DNA of 64,000 nt from Nostoc sp. PCC 7107 (GTDB lineage Bacteria; Cyanobacteriota; Cyanobacteriia; Cyanobacteriales; Nostocaceae). Under the pieces are notes generated by a model. The model was not told the DNA's origin, ran no database searches, and saw only the letters and a program-made list of their open reading frames with translations. Shown piece after piece: positions 47,613 to 56,864 of this stretch (its first letter is position 1; each line of letters opens with the position of its first letter). The stretch covers positions 4,234,501-4,298,500 of the forward strand of contig NC_019676.1 of NCBI RefSeq assembly GCF_000316625.1, read 5' to 3'. The position numbers and the translations under genes are program-made.

Positions 47613-48779
47613 ATGAAAGATAAACCCAAAATATCCATACTGGTTTGGAACTTATCAACTAATGATGGTTTTATTCGAGCTTCACTTTTAGAAAAAGCCT
47701 TACATAAATTAGATTGTGAAGTAGAAATTATCGGTTTTTTATTTGACAAAGAATTATATCGAGCGATTCCTTCAGAGGCTCAATTAAAAACTGTTGAAGG
47801 TGGTAACTATCCTGGATTTTTTAAATCCATCAACAAAATTTTAAAATTAATTGATGGCGATATCATTTACGCAATTAAGCCACAAGTAGCCAGCTTTGGA
47901 ATTGCACTAATCAAGAAATTATCTAATAAAAAACCAGTAATTGTAGACATAGATGATTGGGAACTTAGCTGGTATGGTGGCGATGCTTGGCAATATAAAC
48001 CATCACTTAAGCAATTAGCCAAAGACATACTCAAAAAAGACGGTGTTTTAAGAATTCCCCACCATCCTTTATATATTAAATGGATGGAAAATTTGATTAA
48101 ACATGCCGATGCTATCACAACACATACTAGCTTTTTGCAAAAGCGGTTTGGGGGAATTTCTGTGCCTAACGGCAAAGATACCGCTTTATTTGATCCAGCT
48201 AAATATCAGCCTGAAGAAAGTAGAAATCGTTATGGTTTATCTGAATATCGCATCTTAATGTTTCCTGGCGCACCTAGACCTTATAAAGGGCTAGAAGATG
48301 TTTTGATTGCTTTAGATAAACTGAATCAACCAGACCTAAAACTCGTAATTGTCGGTGGCAGTCCCTACGATAATTATGATGAAGAACTCCGGCAAAAATG
48401 GGGACAGTGGATTATCAAATTGCCCAACTATCCCGCTGATGTGATGCCTGATGTGGTGGCTGCGGCTCATGTTATAGTTGTTCCCCAGCGAGACACTCCC
48501 GAAACGCGGGCGCAATTCCCGCTGAAACTGACAGATGGTATGTCAATGGCTAAACCTGTATTATCCACAAAAGTTGGTGATATTCCTGAAATTTTAGGTG
48601 ACACAGGTTATTTAGTTGAACCTAGTTGTCCTGAGCAAATTGCCGAGCAAATTCAACTCATTTTTCAAGATTTAGATGCTGCCAATGAACGCGGCAGAAA
48701 ATCAAGAGAAAGGTGTGTGGAAAAATATAGTATCGAAGCGATGGCAGCCACTCTCAAGTCAGTAATTGCGCGGTTGTAA
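47613..48779 (+). CDS. Glycosyltransferase family 4 (GT-B)
   Basis: The 388-aa protein has two Rossmann-like halves typical of GT4. The C-terminal donor-binding half includes RILMFPGAPRPYKGLEDVL, LVIVGGSPYDNY and the E-x7-E-type region VVPQRDTPETRAQFPLKLTDGMSMAKPVLSTKVGD (quoted in parts: PETRAQFPLKLTDGMSMAKP). There is no membrane anchor. It likely adds a sugar to a growing cell-surface glycan before export by the adjacent ABC transporter, which begins 154 bp downstream. Confidence 0.88.
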   Translation: MKDKPKISILVWNLSTNDGFIRASLLEKALHKLDCEVEIIGFLFDKELYRAIPSEAQLKTVEGGNYPGFFKSINKILKLIDGDIIYAIKPQVASFGIALIKKLSNKKPVIVDIDDWELSWYGGDAWQYKPSLKQLAKDILKKDGVLRIPHHPLYIKWMENLIKHADAITTHTSFLQKRFGGISVPNGKDTALFDPAKYQPEESRNRYGLSEYRILMFPGAPRPYKGLEDVLIALDKLNQPDLKLVIVGGSPYDNYDEELRQKWGQWIIKLPNYPADVMPDVVAAAHVIVVPQRDTPETRAQFPLKLTDGMSMAKPVLSTKVGDIPEILGDTGYLVEPSCPEQIAEQIQLIFQDLDAANERGRKSRERCVEKYSIEAMAATLKSVIARL

Positions 48780-48933
48780 ACTGGATTTTTAAATGATAGG
48801 CTAATGCCCGTCTCATGATAATTTTTCATGAAAAAAAGCCAATTTAAAAATATTTGTTTGAGGATTAGCTGGTTTGGTAATTAATTGGTGAATAATATTG
48901 TATTGAGCATATAGAAAATTTGATAAATCCGCA

Positions 48934-51174
48934 ATGTCTACCAAGCAGCTACTAGTAAGATTTGCCAAACCCTATCCAGGTTTAATTCTGCTGACTATAG
49001 TCTTGGGATTTTCTGGAGCCTTGTTTAATGGTGTCAGCACAGCTTTAATTGTGCCGGTTATTTTAAAAATTGTCGGGCAAGATGTTGATTTAACTAAAGC
49101 TCCAGCAATTCTCAAAAAAATCATGACTCCCTTTGATGGGGTACCAGATAATTACCGCATATTAGTCATGGCTGGGGTAATTATATTAGTAATTATTTTA
49201 AAGAATTTAGCTACCTATTCTAGCTCATTAGTATCTAATTCTTTGACGCGTATGTTGATGTCAGATATGCGCGAAGCCGGATTAAAATTATTACTAGAAA
49301 TTGACATAGATTATTACGCCAAGATGAAAGTTGGTGATTTAATCAACCGTCTTGGAGGAGAAATTGGGCGCTCCGCTACAGCGATTGGTAACACATTTAA
49401 ATTAGCTATTTTAGGGATTACAATTTTAGTCTTTATTGGTTTATTGCTATCAATTTCTTGGCAGTTAACCCTGGCTTCTACCGCTTTATTATCTTTAGTG
49501 ACATTGGTAAATCAGTATGCCATTGCCCGTGCCAAAAAATTTGGTAAGCAGCTAACCGAAATGTCGAAAGCTTATTCGATTTCTATGTTAGAGACGCTCA
49601 ATGGTATTCGGTTAGTTAAATCAACAGGTAATGAAGGCACAGAATATCACAGAATTCAAAAATTAATTCGGGAACGGGAAAAAGCCGATTTCCAATCTCA
49701 GGCTAATTCAGAAATCATCGCACCTTTGAGTGAGATTATGGGAATTAGCGCTTTAATTGTGATTGTATTTTTAAGTAAAACTTTCTTTGCAAATCAAATT
49801 GCTTCTCTTTCGGCAGTATTACTCACATATTTATTAATTTTGTTGCGACTGCTACCATTAATTTCCCAGTTAAATGGACTACGGAGTAGTTTTGCCAGTA
49901 CCAGCGCTAGTGTCGAAGCAGTCACAGATTTTTTAAGGTTAGATGATAAGCCTTTTATGTCCAAAGGTGAAATTATCTATACCCAATTAAAAGAAGGAGT
50001 GCATTTTAATTGCATTTCCTTTGCTTATCCTGGCCATGAAAAATTAGTTCTCAGAGATGTGGATTTATTTTTACCCCGTGGTACGACTTTAGCGCTAGTT
50101 GGTGGTTCTGGCGCGGGTAAATCAACTGTTGCTGACCTTTTACCGCGATTTTATGACCCCATCGCCGGCAGTATTCACCTAGATGGTACAGATTTGCGGA
50201 AATTTGATATCACATCTGTACGTAAGAGAATGGGAATTGTTAGTCAAGATACCTTTCTCTTTAATAATTCTGTTAAGAATAACATCGCCTACGGACGACC
50301 AGAAGCAACGGAAGATGAAATCATTAGCGCCGCCAAGCGGGCGAATGCCTACGAGTTTATCAGCAAATTACCTCAAGGATTTGAAACCTTAATTGGCGAT
50401 CGCGGCGTAATGTTATCGGGGGGACAAAGACAAAGATTAGCGATCGCCCGCGCCTTGCTGCAAAATCCCGAAATTCTGATTTTAGATGAAGCAACCAGCG
50501 CCTTAGATACGGTTTCCGAACGTTTAGTCCAAGAAGCATTGGATGATTTAAGCCGCGATCGCACCACCCTAGTCATCGCCCACCGTCTTTCCACAGTCCA
50601 AAAAGCCGATCAAATCGCCGTCCTCGATCAAGGACGAGTGGTGGAAGTTGGAACCCACGTAGAACTGTTACAAAAAGGTGGTTATTATTCTCGCCTGTAT
50701 ACGATGCAGTTTGGCGATCGCCCAGATGATAGCGCTCAACAACATCAAAGTTTAACTCGCATTTCCCACGAAATTCGCACCCGTCTCAACTCAATGATTG
50801 GTGTGTTGGGGTTACTCATAGATGATTTAATCGATAATTCCCAAGAACAGCAAGAATTAATCGAAGAATCTTATAAATCTGCTTTGAGAATTATCACCAC
50901 AATTGATATTTTTCAAGACATTTTGAAAATGCAAATTCAAGAGCGATTTCTCTCTTCCACAGAAGCCAATCAAAACCTCAATCATCGATATCAACGCTTT
51001 AATTTGATGTTTTCTGAGTTTCGTGACTGTTTAAACATTAGCTTGAACAATCTGCGTTCCCTTTCAGAAACTGCCATTTACACTCCTGAAGAACAACATC
51101 AATTGATTACAAATGCTTATAATTCTGCCATTGAACTGATCGATAAATTAGAAAAATTTGAAGACAAAATATAA
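48934..51174 (+). CDS. ABC exporter with HisKA-like C-terminal extension
   Basis: Residues 1-330 are a type 1 ABC exporter membrane domain with six hydrophobic helices (LILLTIVLGFSGALFNG; LAILGITILVFIGLLLSIS). The nucleotide-binding domain (~350-600) has Walker A LVGGSGAGKSTV, the signature LSGGQRQRLAIARAL, Walker B ILILDEATSALD and the H-loop IAHRLST. Beyond the usual end, residues ~605-746 form a helical extension with RISHEIRTRLNSMIGVLGLL, which strongly resembles a HisKA phosphoacceptor helix (candidate His612), but no HATPase follows. The half-transporter resembles HepA-type heterocyst envelope polysaccharide exporters. It overlaps no gene and is 5 bp from the next glycosyltransferase. 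Confidence 0.85.
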   Translation: MSTKQLLVRFAKPYPGLILLTIVLGFSGALFNGVSTALIVPVILKIVGQDVDLTKAPAILKKIMTPFDGVPDNYRILVMAGVIILVIILKNLATYSSSLVSNSLTRMLMSDMREAGLKLLLEIDIDYYAKMKVGDLINRLGGEIGRSATAIGNTFKLAILGITILVFIGLLLSISWQLTLASTALLSLVTLVNQYAIARAKKFGKQLTEMSKAYSISMLETLNGIRLVKSTGNEGTEYHRIQKLIREREKADFQSQANSEIIAPLSEIMGISALIVIVFLSKTFFANQIASLSAVLLTYLLILLRLLPLISQLNGLRSSFASTSASVEAVTDFLRLDDKPFMSKGEIIYTQLKEGVHFNCISFAYPGHEKLVLRDVDLFLPRGTTLALVGGSGAGKSTVADLLPRFYDPIAGSIHLDGTDLRKFDITSVRKRMGIVSQDTFLFNNSVKNNIAYGRPEATEDEIISAAKRANAYEFISKLPQGFETLIGDRGVMLSGGQRQRLAIARALLQNPEILILDEATSALDTVSERLVQEALDDLSRDRTTLVIAHRLSTVQKADQIAVLDQGRVVEVGTHVELLQKGGYYSRLYTMQFGDRPDDSAQQHQSLTRISHEIRTRLNSMIGVLGLLIDDLIDNSQEQQELIEESYKSALRIITTIDIFQDILKMQIQERFLSSTEANQNLNHRYQRFNLMFSEFRDCLNISLNNLRSLSETAIYTPEEQHQLITNAYNSAIELIDKLEKFEDKI

Positions 51175-51179
51175 TTTTT

Positions 51180-52391
51180 ATGAAAAACCCTAGTTTACAA
51201 AAAAACTATAGCTTCTTTCTCACCGAAGAATTACCCAAACCAGACGCTTATTACGTCCAGGCGGCTAACGCTGCCAATGGAGCCGCAAACTTAGGTTGTC
51301 CTACAGTTTTGATTTACCCCCAAAAAGGTTGGGAAGCAATGAACCCAATTCATTTATTACAGCCTTTTCAACCAGAAAAGCCGCCAGAAAGCGTTATTAA
51401 ATATTACAACCTCCAAGATAAATTACAAGTCGCTCGGCTACCAATGCCTTGGCCTATTGATTATTTTAAAAATAAATTTACTAATTCTAAAACCATCGCT
51501 ACAAAGTATTATTTTCCCTTTTATATTCGGTCAACTACCAAAATTGTCCATGCCTGGAATTGGAATTTTATCAAAGCAGCAATTCAAAATGGTGTACCCG
51601 CAATTTATGAGCATCACCACCATGAAGATAAGCAATTTGAACCAGCAATAGTCAATCATCCATTATTTCAAGTGGCTGTGACAGTGGCAGATACCGTCCG
51701 CGAAAGCATGATTAAACATGGAATGCCACCTGAAAAACTAATTAAAATCCACAATGGCTTCAATCGCTTATTTATGCAGAGACAGCCCGAACAAGCAGCA
51801 GCATGGCGAGAAAAACTTTTACAAAATCAACGATCGCATTTAGTAGTTTATGCCGGAGCATTACAACAATTTAAAGGCATTGATATATTAATTGATGTCG
51901 CCCAACAAATGCCCCATGTGCAGTTTGCCTGTGCTGGTGGTAAACAAACGGAAGTCGCACATTATCAAAAATTAGCCCAAGCCAAACAAACTGATAATAT
52001 TTGTTTCTTGGGTCATGTTTTACATGATGAATTAGCACCTTTATTACAAGCAGCCGATATTTTGGCTCATCCCCATTGTTCGGGACAAGCTGCTACTTTT
52101 ACTTCACCCTTAAAACTATTTGATTATTTAGCTTCGGGAAATCCAATTGTGGCAACAGAAATTCCCTCATTAATAGACTTTAAAGATACTGTAGCGATCG
52201 CAGCTTGGTGTGAACCAGATAACCCTGTTAAATTTGCCGCAGCCCTCCAACAAGTTTTAGCAACTCATCCCAAAAAAATTGATGGTTATCCCGAAACAAT
52301 AGAATTTGTCAAACAATTTTCTTGGGAGAATCGCGCTGCCAAAATTCTTAGTTATGTTGATGAATCTTATCGCCCTCAACTTGTAGCTTAA
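51180..52391 (+). CDS. Glycosyltransferase family 4 (GT-B)
   Basis: The 403-aa protein is a GT-B fold transferase. It has an N-terminal acceptor domain with HAWNWNFIKAAIQNGVPAIY and EHHHHED, and a C-terminal domain with HLVVYAGALQQFKGIDILID, VQFACAGG, ICFLGHV, LAPLLQAADILAHPH and a late FTSPLKLFDYLASGNPIVAT with the conserved Glu-type donor-binding position replaced by the SPLK segment. It starts 5 bp after the ABC exporter stop, so it is very likely cotranscribed. Donor and acceptor sugars are unknown. Confidence 0.88.
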   Translation: MKNPSLQKNYSFFLTEELPKPDAYYVQAANAANGAANLGCPTVLIYPQKGWEAMNPIHLLQPFQPEKPPESVIKYYNLQDKLQVARLPMPWPIDYFKNKFTNSKTIATKYYFPFYIRSTTKIVHAWNWNFIKAAIQNGVPAIYEHHHHEDKQFEPAIVNHPLFQVAVTVADTVRESMIKHGMPPEKLIKIHNGFNRLFMQRQPEQAAAWREKLLQNQRSHLVVYAGALQQFKGIDILIDVAQQMPHVQFACAGGKQTEVAHYQKLAQAKQTDNICFLGHVLHDELAPLLQAADILAHPHCSGQAATFTSPLKLFDYLASGNPIVATEIPSLIDFKDTVAIAAWCEPDNPVKFAAALQQVLATHPKKIDGYPETIEFVKQFSWENRAAKILSYVDESYRPQLVA

Positions 52392-52431
52392 TCCAGCAAT
52401 TGTAATAAATCACCCAAAATTAAGAAATCAA

Positions 52432-53397
52432 ATGCAAATCACAAAAGTTGGTATGATTAGCAGCTATAAAGCCTTAAAGACTCAAGGCGATTGGCTGTGG
52501 CAACAAACACCTCATCCTTTTGGAGTTTGGCAAAACATCCAAATTCAGGCATTAGCTAGTAAGCCTGAGTTTTTATTAATGTATCAGTTTGATTTTCCCC
52601 ACATACTGAAAAAGCCCAAAGAAACCTGGTTAAGTCGTTTACAAAAAAAACAGCGATCGCCAGAAGTAGATATTAACTCTTTACTCCGGGGAGTTAGCAA
52701 AGAAAAAATCATTTACCTCATGCGAGAACCGCCTTTAGATGAGGTAGTAGGAAAACATAAAAAAGTTTATCAAACAGCACAAGAATATTGTGGCTATGTT
52801 TCTGGCCCCGATGATTTTGCACCAATTCCTGAATATATGCCAGCTATTTGGTATCACAGCAACTCATTTAAAGATTTAAACGAAATGCCGCCTCCAGAAA
52901 AAGTTGCTCCCTGTAGTTGGATTACTTCAGGAATTAATCGTACCGCCAATCATCGCCAACGGTTAAGTTTTTTGCAATCGATGCAATCAAGCAACATTAA
53001 ATTTGATTTGTATGGGCGGGACTTACCTGCATCAGCAAAATCCCAGGGTGAGCTTGGTAATAAATGGTATGGCATGGCTCCGTATTATTACAATCTGGCA
53101 ATTGAAAACTATGCAGATAATAATTGGTATGTGAGTGAAAAACTTTGGGATGCTCTACTAGCGTGGTGTTTGCCAATATACTATGGTGGACCAGCTGCGG
53201 ATAAATTATTACCACCTGGGAGCTTTTTAAGATTACCCAGCTTGGATGAAAAAGGCATCGCTTATATTCAAGAAGTAACTGCTACTCCTGATGCTTGGTA
53301 TGCAGCTAAAGATGCGATCGCGGAAGCTCGTCAAATAATTCTGCACAAATTAAATCTGCTTAATTGGTTGGCAAATTTTGTGAAAAATAATGGATAA
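52432..53397 (+). CDS. GT10-like (fucosyltransferase-type) glycosyltransferase
   Basis: The 321-aa protein shows the C-terminal signature of GT10 alpha-1,3-fucosyltransferases: LAIENYADNNWYVSEKLWDA followed by WCLPIYYGGPAADKLLPPGSF. An upstream GINRTANHRQRLSFLQSM segment and KFDLYGRDLP fit the donor-binding half. A fucose-containing or similarly branched surface glycan is implied, but the donor is not proven. It is 40 bp from the preceding gene and 6 bp from the next. Confidence 0.82.
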   Translation: MQITKVGMISSYKALKTQGDWLWQQTPHPFGVWQNIQIQALASKPEFLLMYQFDFPHILKKPKETWLSRLQKKQRSPEVDINSLLRGVSKEKIIYLMREPPLDEVVGKHKKVYQTAQEYCGYVSGPDDFAPIPEYMPAIWYHSNSFKDLNEMPPPEKVAPCSWITSGINRTANHRQRLSFLQSMQSSNIKFDLYGRDLPASAKSQGELGNKWYGMAPYYYNLAIENYADNNWYVSEKLWDALLAWCLPIYYGGPAADKLLPPGSFLRLPSLDEKGIAYIQEVTATPDAWYAAKDAIAEARQIILHKLNLLNWLANFVKNNG

Positions 53398-53403
53398 AAC
53401 TGT

Positions 53404-54414
53404 ATGACAAATGGCATCTATACTTTGGCTAATGATTATGTCTACAACCAACTTGTAGCCTTACTCAATAGCATCGAAGTTAATGCCGGCGATGTGCCGG
53501 TATGCGTGATTGCTTATAACGATCAAATAGATTTAGTCCGTGCCGAAGTTGCATCCCGAAAAAATGTCACGCTTTTAGAAGATCCAGAAATTTTCGCGCG
53601 ATGGGAAGAATTTTCTCATCGTGTTTGGCAATCTCATCCCACAGCGATTGAAACTTGGCAAGCTAAAGGCATTCAAAAATTTTATCGAGTTGGTGAAAAT
53701 CGTCGTTACTGTGCATTTGATCCAGGGAGTTATTTTGAAAAATTCATCTATTTGGATGCTGATACATTAGTCATGCAGCCCTTAGATTTTGTCTTTGACA
53801 AGTTAGATGAATATGATTTTGTCGCCTACGATTTTCAATATAAAGACCCTGCTCATATCTTTAAAGTGTCATCGCCAAAGCTGTATGAAGTATTTAGCCA
53901 AGAGCGGATTGAATCAGAAATTTTCTGCTCTGGTTTTTATGCTTCTAAACGAGGTGTATTTCCCCCAGAACAAAGAGAATGGTTACTCACGCAATTAAAT
54001 AACGGCGACTCAGAAATTTTATATATGGGCGCTCCTAACCAGTCTGTACTGAATTATATGCGAATGAAGAGTAATGTATCTTATTACAACTTTGCTCTGA
54101 ATTTACCAGAAAATAAATTAACTGGTTGTTGTGCTAATTCACCGCATTTCGTCAATCAAGCTGATGTTCTCTATGATAAAGGGAATAAATTAACATTTCT
54201 GCATTATATTGGCTTATCTTCTAAACTATTTAATCGCCTTTGTGCTGGAGAAAATGTTGATTTTCCCTATAGAGATATTTTCTTGCACTATCGTTATCTA
54301 AAAGCACCAGAACAGCGACCAAAATTTACCACTAAACCCAAAGCTTATAATGCTCCTCCGAGTTTAGGTAAACGAATTCTCAAAAAATTAGGCTTGGCAG
54401 TAGGAGGTAAATAA
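53404..54414 (+). CDS. GT8-like protein, tandem paralogue 1
   Basis: The 336-aa protein starts with NGIYTLANDYVYNQLVALLN and carries a DxD motif in FEKFIYLDADTLVMQPLDFV, then ESEIFCSGFYASKRGVFP and a late LTFLHYIGLSSKLF. This fits a GT-A sugar transferase of the GT8-like kind. It and the next gene are clear paralogues. From memory, similar tandem pairs are annotated in RefSeq after Nostoc punctiforme loci Npun_R2821/R2822. The activity is inferred from the fold only. It lies 6 bp after the GT10-like gene. Confidence 0.78.
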   Translation: MTNGIYTLANDYVYNQLVALLNSIEVNAGDVPVCVIAYNDQIDLVRAEVASRKNVTLLEDPEIFARWEEFSHRVWQSHPTAIETWQAKGIQKFYRVGENRRYCAFDPGSYFEKFIYLDADTLVMQPLDFVFDKLDEYDFVAYDFQYKDPAHIFKVSSPKLYEVFSQERIESEIFCSGFYASKRGVFPPEQREWLLTQLNNGDSEILYMGAPNQSVLNYMRMKSNVSYYNFALNLPENKLTGCCANSPHFVNQADVLYDKGNKLTFLHYIGLSSKLFNRLCAGENVDFPYRDIFLHYRYLKAPEQRPKFTTKPKAYNAPPSLGKRILKKLGLAVGGK

Positions 54415-54415
54415 G

Positions 54416-55342
54416 ATGAGTCAGGGAATTTATATTTTTGCGAATGATAAAGTTACAGATCATGCGATCGCTCTGTTGAATAGTATCCGCTTAACAGATC
54501 CGGATATCCCTATTGTCATGATTCCATATAATGAAAACTATCACAATATAGCTGCAATACTTAATCAACATTATGGCGTGCAGCTATATGAAGATTTAGA
54601 GTTCATTAATCATCTTTCCCAAAAGTTATTTGACATTTTTGGCGGACAATTTTTTGCCAGTCCGAATAAACTCCGTAAACCAGCTTGTTGGTTTGGGCCT
54701 TTTGATGAATTTTTGTACATTGATACCGATGTTGTAGTTTTTGAAAAACTCAGTAATAACTTTAATTATTTAGCAGAATACGACTTTATTTGTTGCGATT
54801 ATCAACATTTGGGCGGAATAAAAAATGTGTTTAGTCCTCATGTGGTAGAAGCACAAATATTTACTCAAGCTGAAACCAAAGATATTTTTAATAGTGGTTT
54901 TTGGGGTTCCAAGAAAAATATTTTTTCTGAACAAGATTTATACGACACCTTTGCAGAGTGTGCCGCCCATCCAGAATATTTTGACTTTAGCGAAAAAGTT
55001 TCTGATCAACCAATTCTCAACTATCTCCTGCTGAGAAGAATTCCGCGTCGCTTTAACATTGTACGTCGCCCTGAGAAAGCCCCAGGAAATTGGGCTGGTA
55101 GCCCCCAGTTCCAACAACAAGGTCAAATTCTCATTGACCCAACAGTTAATCAACCTCTACAATTTCTGCACTGGGCTGGGATTCACATTCAACCAGGCTG
55201 TCCTTATTGGGAAATTTGGGAACATTACCGCAATTTGAATCTAGCTATCCCACCAGCCGCAATTCCCGCCCTGCCAAAACAGAGTCAATGGGAAACAACA
55301 TTTAAGACAGTCAAAAAACAAGTTCGCAAAATCTTCACTTAA
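54416..55342 (+). CDS. GT8-like protein, tandem paralogue 2
   Basis: The 308-aa protein parallels its upstream neighbour: QGIYIFANDKVTDHAIALLN, DxD in FDEFLYIDTDVVVFEKLSN, then KDIFNSGFWGSKKNIFSEQD and LQFLHWAGIHIQPGCPYWEI. The last 20 residues are basic (QWETTFKTVKKQVRKIFT). It starts one base after the previous stop, so the two are translationally linked. The pair probably arose by tandem duplication; whether each has its own substrate is unknown. It ends the polysaccharide cluster. Confidence 0.78.
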   Translation: MSQGIYIFANDKVTDHAIALLNSIRLTDPDIPIVMIPYNENYHNIAAILNQHYGVQLYEDLEFINHLSQKLFDIFGGQFFASPNKLRKPACWFGPFDEFLYIDTDVVVFEKLSNNFNYLAEYDFICCDYQHLGGIKNVFSPHVVEAQIFTQAETKDIFNSGFWGSKKNIFSEQDLYDTFAECAAHPEYFDFSEKVSDQPILNYLLLRRIPRRFNIVRRPEKAPGNWAGSPQFQQQGQILIDPTVNQPLQFLHWAGIHIQPGCPYWEIWEHYRNLNLAIPPAAIPALPKQSQWETTFKTVKKQVRKIFT

Positions 55343-55384
55343 ACCAACAAAGTCAAAAACCCTTGCTAATCTCAATTTTTATTC

Positions 55385-55412
55385 TTTTGACTTTTGACTT
55401 TTGACTTTTGAC
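55385..55412. repeat. Heptamer tandem repeat (TTTTGAC)4
   Basis: Four perfect TTTTGAC units lie between the glycosyltransferase cluster and rplI, 40 bp after the last glycosyltransferase stop. This is another heptamer type from those seen elsewhere in the window. Confidence 0.88.
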
Positions 55413-55561
55413 TTACTAAACAGTTGCGATCGCCCCCCACCTTTCGCTAGGATCTGTAAGCTTTAGGGTATAGACAAAGCTGCTTGGGATACAGTTACAC
55501 TCATGTAGGCTGTCCTGCTGCAACCCAAGTTATTGAGATTTTACAGGAAAAACAGAAAAAA

Positions 55562-56020
55562 ATGGCGAAACGCGTACAGTTAGTTTTGACTCAAGATGTC
55601 AGCAAGTTAGGCAAATTAGGCGACTTAGTAGAAGTAGCTCCTGGCTATGCTCGAAATTACCTCGTTCCCAAGAGTTTGGCAACCCGTGCTACTCCTGGTA
55701 TTCTCAAGCAAGTAGAACGCCGTCGGGAACAAGAGCGTCAACGGCAATTAGAACTCAAGCAACAAGCCTTAGAACAAAAAGCTGCTTTAGAAAAAGTTGG
55801 CAGCTTGAAAATTGCCAAGCAAGTTGGTGAAAACGAAGCAATCTTCGGTACTGTTACCAGCCAAGATGTCGCAGATGCAATTCAAGCAGCTACCAACCAA
55901 GAAGTTGACCGTCGTGGAATCACCATCCCCGATATTGGCAAACTGGGTACTTACAAAGCAGAAATTAAGTTGTTCTCAGACGTAACAGCGCAAATTGACG
56001 TTGAAGTCGTTGCTAGTTAG
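55562..56020 (+). CDS. rplI: 50S ribosomal protein L9
   Basis: The 152-aa protein begins at [20 protein letters not shown] and has the L9 signature [21 protein letters not shown], a central charged helix ([20 protein letters not shown]) and a C-terminal domain with [14 protein letters not shown]. The frame is open from 55484, but I choose the ATG at 55562, since it matches the bacterial L9 N-terminus and the upstream part shows no homology. dnaB lies downstream, as often seen in cyanobacteria, but here a repeat/CRISPR block separates them. Confidence 0.97.
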   Translation: MAKRVQLVLTQDVSKLGKLGDLVEVAPGYARNYLVPKSLATRATPGILKQVERRREQERQRQLELKQQALEQKAALEKVGSLKIAKQVGENEAIFGTVTSQDVADAIQAATNQEVDRRGITIPDIGKLGTYKAEIKLFSDVTAQIDVEVVAS

Positions 56021-56068
56021 TGTGTTTTGAGGTTTTGACCTAAGTAGCTCAAAGTTATTGTAGTTATT

Positions 56069-56251
56069 GTAGGTTGGGTACAGGCGCACAAGGGTATTTG
56101 TAGAGACACACTAAATCTATGTTGCGCCGTAACCCAACACCAAATCATCATATTTTGAAAGAATATTTCAATAAGTAAAATAATTACAAAATTTTGCGGT
56201 TTTTTTCATAGCAATTGTTGGGTTCCACTACCCTACATTAAGCCACCCAAT
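56069..56251. repeat. REP-like flanking repeat, left copy
   Basis: The stretch starts with GTAGGTTGGGTACAGGCGCA, has an internal GCGCCGTAACCCAACACCAA and ends near TTGTTGGGTTCCACTACC. TTGGGTT and AACCCAA segments occur in opposite orientation, so it can fold as a BIME-like hairpin pair. It matches the right copy at 56865-57086 and lies immediately upstream of the RAYT gene. Confidence 0.8.
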
Positions 56252-56316
56252 CTATGGAAGAAACTATGCAAGGGGCGATCGCATTGCTATCAAACTTACT
56301 CGCTAGAAATTATTGC

Positions 56317-56859
56317 ATGGAATACCGCAGAGTAAAAGTAGAAGGAGGTACTTTTTTCTTCACTGTTGTTACTCATAATCGCCGGGAATTTCTCTGCGAA
56401 CTAGAGAACATTATTTTGTTACGACAAGCATTCAAAAAAGTGATTGCACAATATCCATTGATTGTAGATGCGATCGCTATTTTACCAAACCATATCCATT
56501 GTCTTTGGAGTTTACCACCAGGAGATAGTGATTTTTCCAATCGTTGGCGATTAATTAAAAACTATTTTAGTCATCGTTGCGATGTTAAATATCATGGAAA
56601 AATATCAGCATCGCGTCACAATAAAGGCGAATTAGCAGTTTGGCAACGCCGATTTTGGGAACATCAAATTAAAGATGAAGTTGATTTTATTCGCCATTGT
56701 GATTACATCCATTACAACCCCGTTAAACATGGATATGTCAAAGCACCTAAAGATTGGCAATATTCCAGTTTTATGTTGTATGTACAGCGAGGAATATATC
56801 ATATTGATTGGGGTGCAGAAGAAGATATAGAATTTCCACAAGACATAGGAAATGAATAA
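56317..56859 (+). CDS. REP-associated tyrosine transposase (RAYT, IS200-like)
   Basis: The ~180-aa protein has the single-domain HUH-Y1 transposase fold of RAYT enzymes. FFFTVVTHNRREFLC opens the domain, the HUH metal motif is in ILPNHIHCLWSLPPGD, WRLIKNYFSHRC follows, and the C-terminal FIRHCDYIHYNPVKHGYVK contains the candidate catalytic Tyr. The best start is the ATG at 56317 (MEYRRVKVEGG); the frame is open to 56254. RAYTs excise and insert REP-type hairpins, and two copies of a REP-like sequence flank this gene. Confidence 0.9.
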   Translation: MEYRRVKVEGGTFFFTVVTHNRREFLCELENIILLRQAFKKVIAQYPLIVDAIAILPNHIHCLWSLPPGDSDFSNRWRLIKNYFSHRCDVKYHGKISASRHNKGELAVWQRRFWEHQIKDEVDFIRHCDYIHYNPVKHGYVKAPKDWQYSSFMLYVQRGIYHIDWGAEEDIEFPQDIGNE

Positions 56860-56864
56860 TATTC

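Noticed and set aside
55484-55561. 26-residue N-terminal extension of ribosomal protein L9
   Set aside because: Upstream residues show no L9 similarity, while the ATG at 55562 gives the standard bacterial N-terminus.
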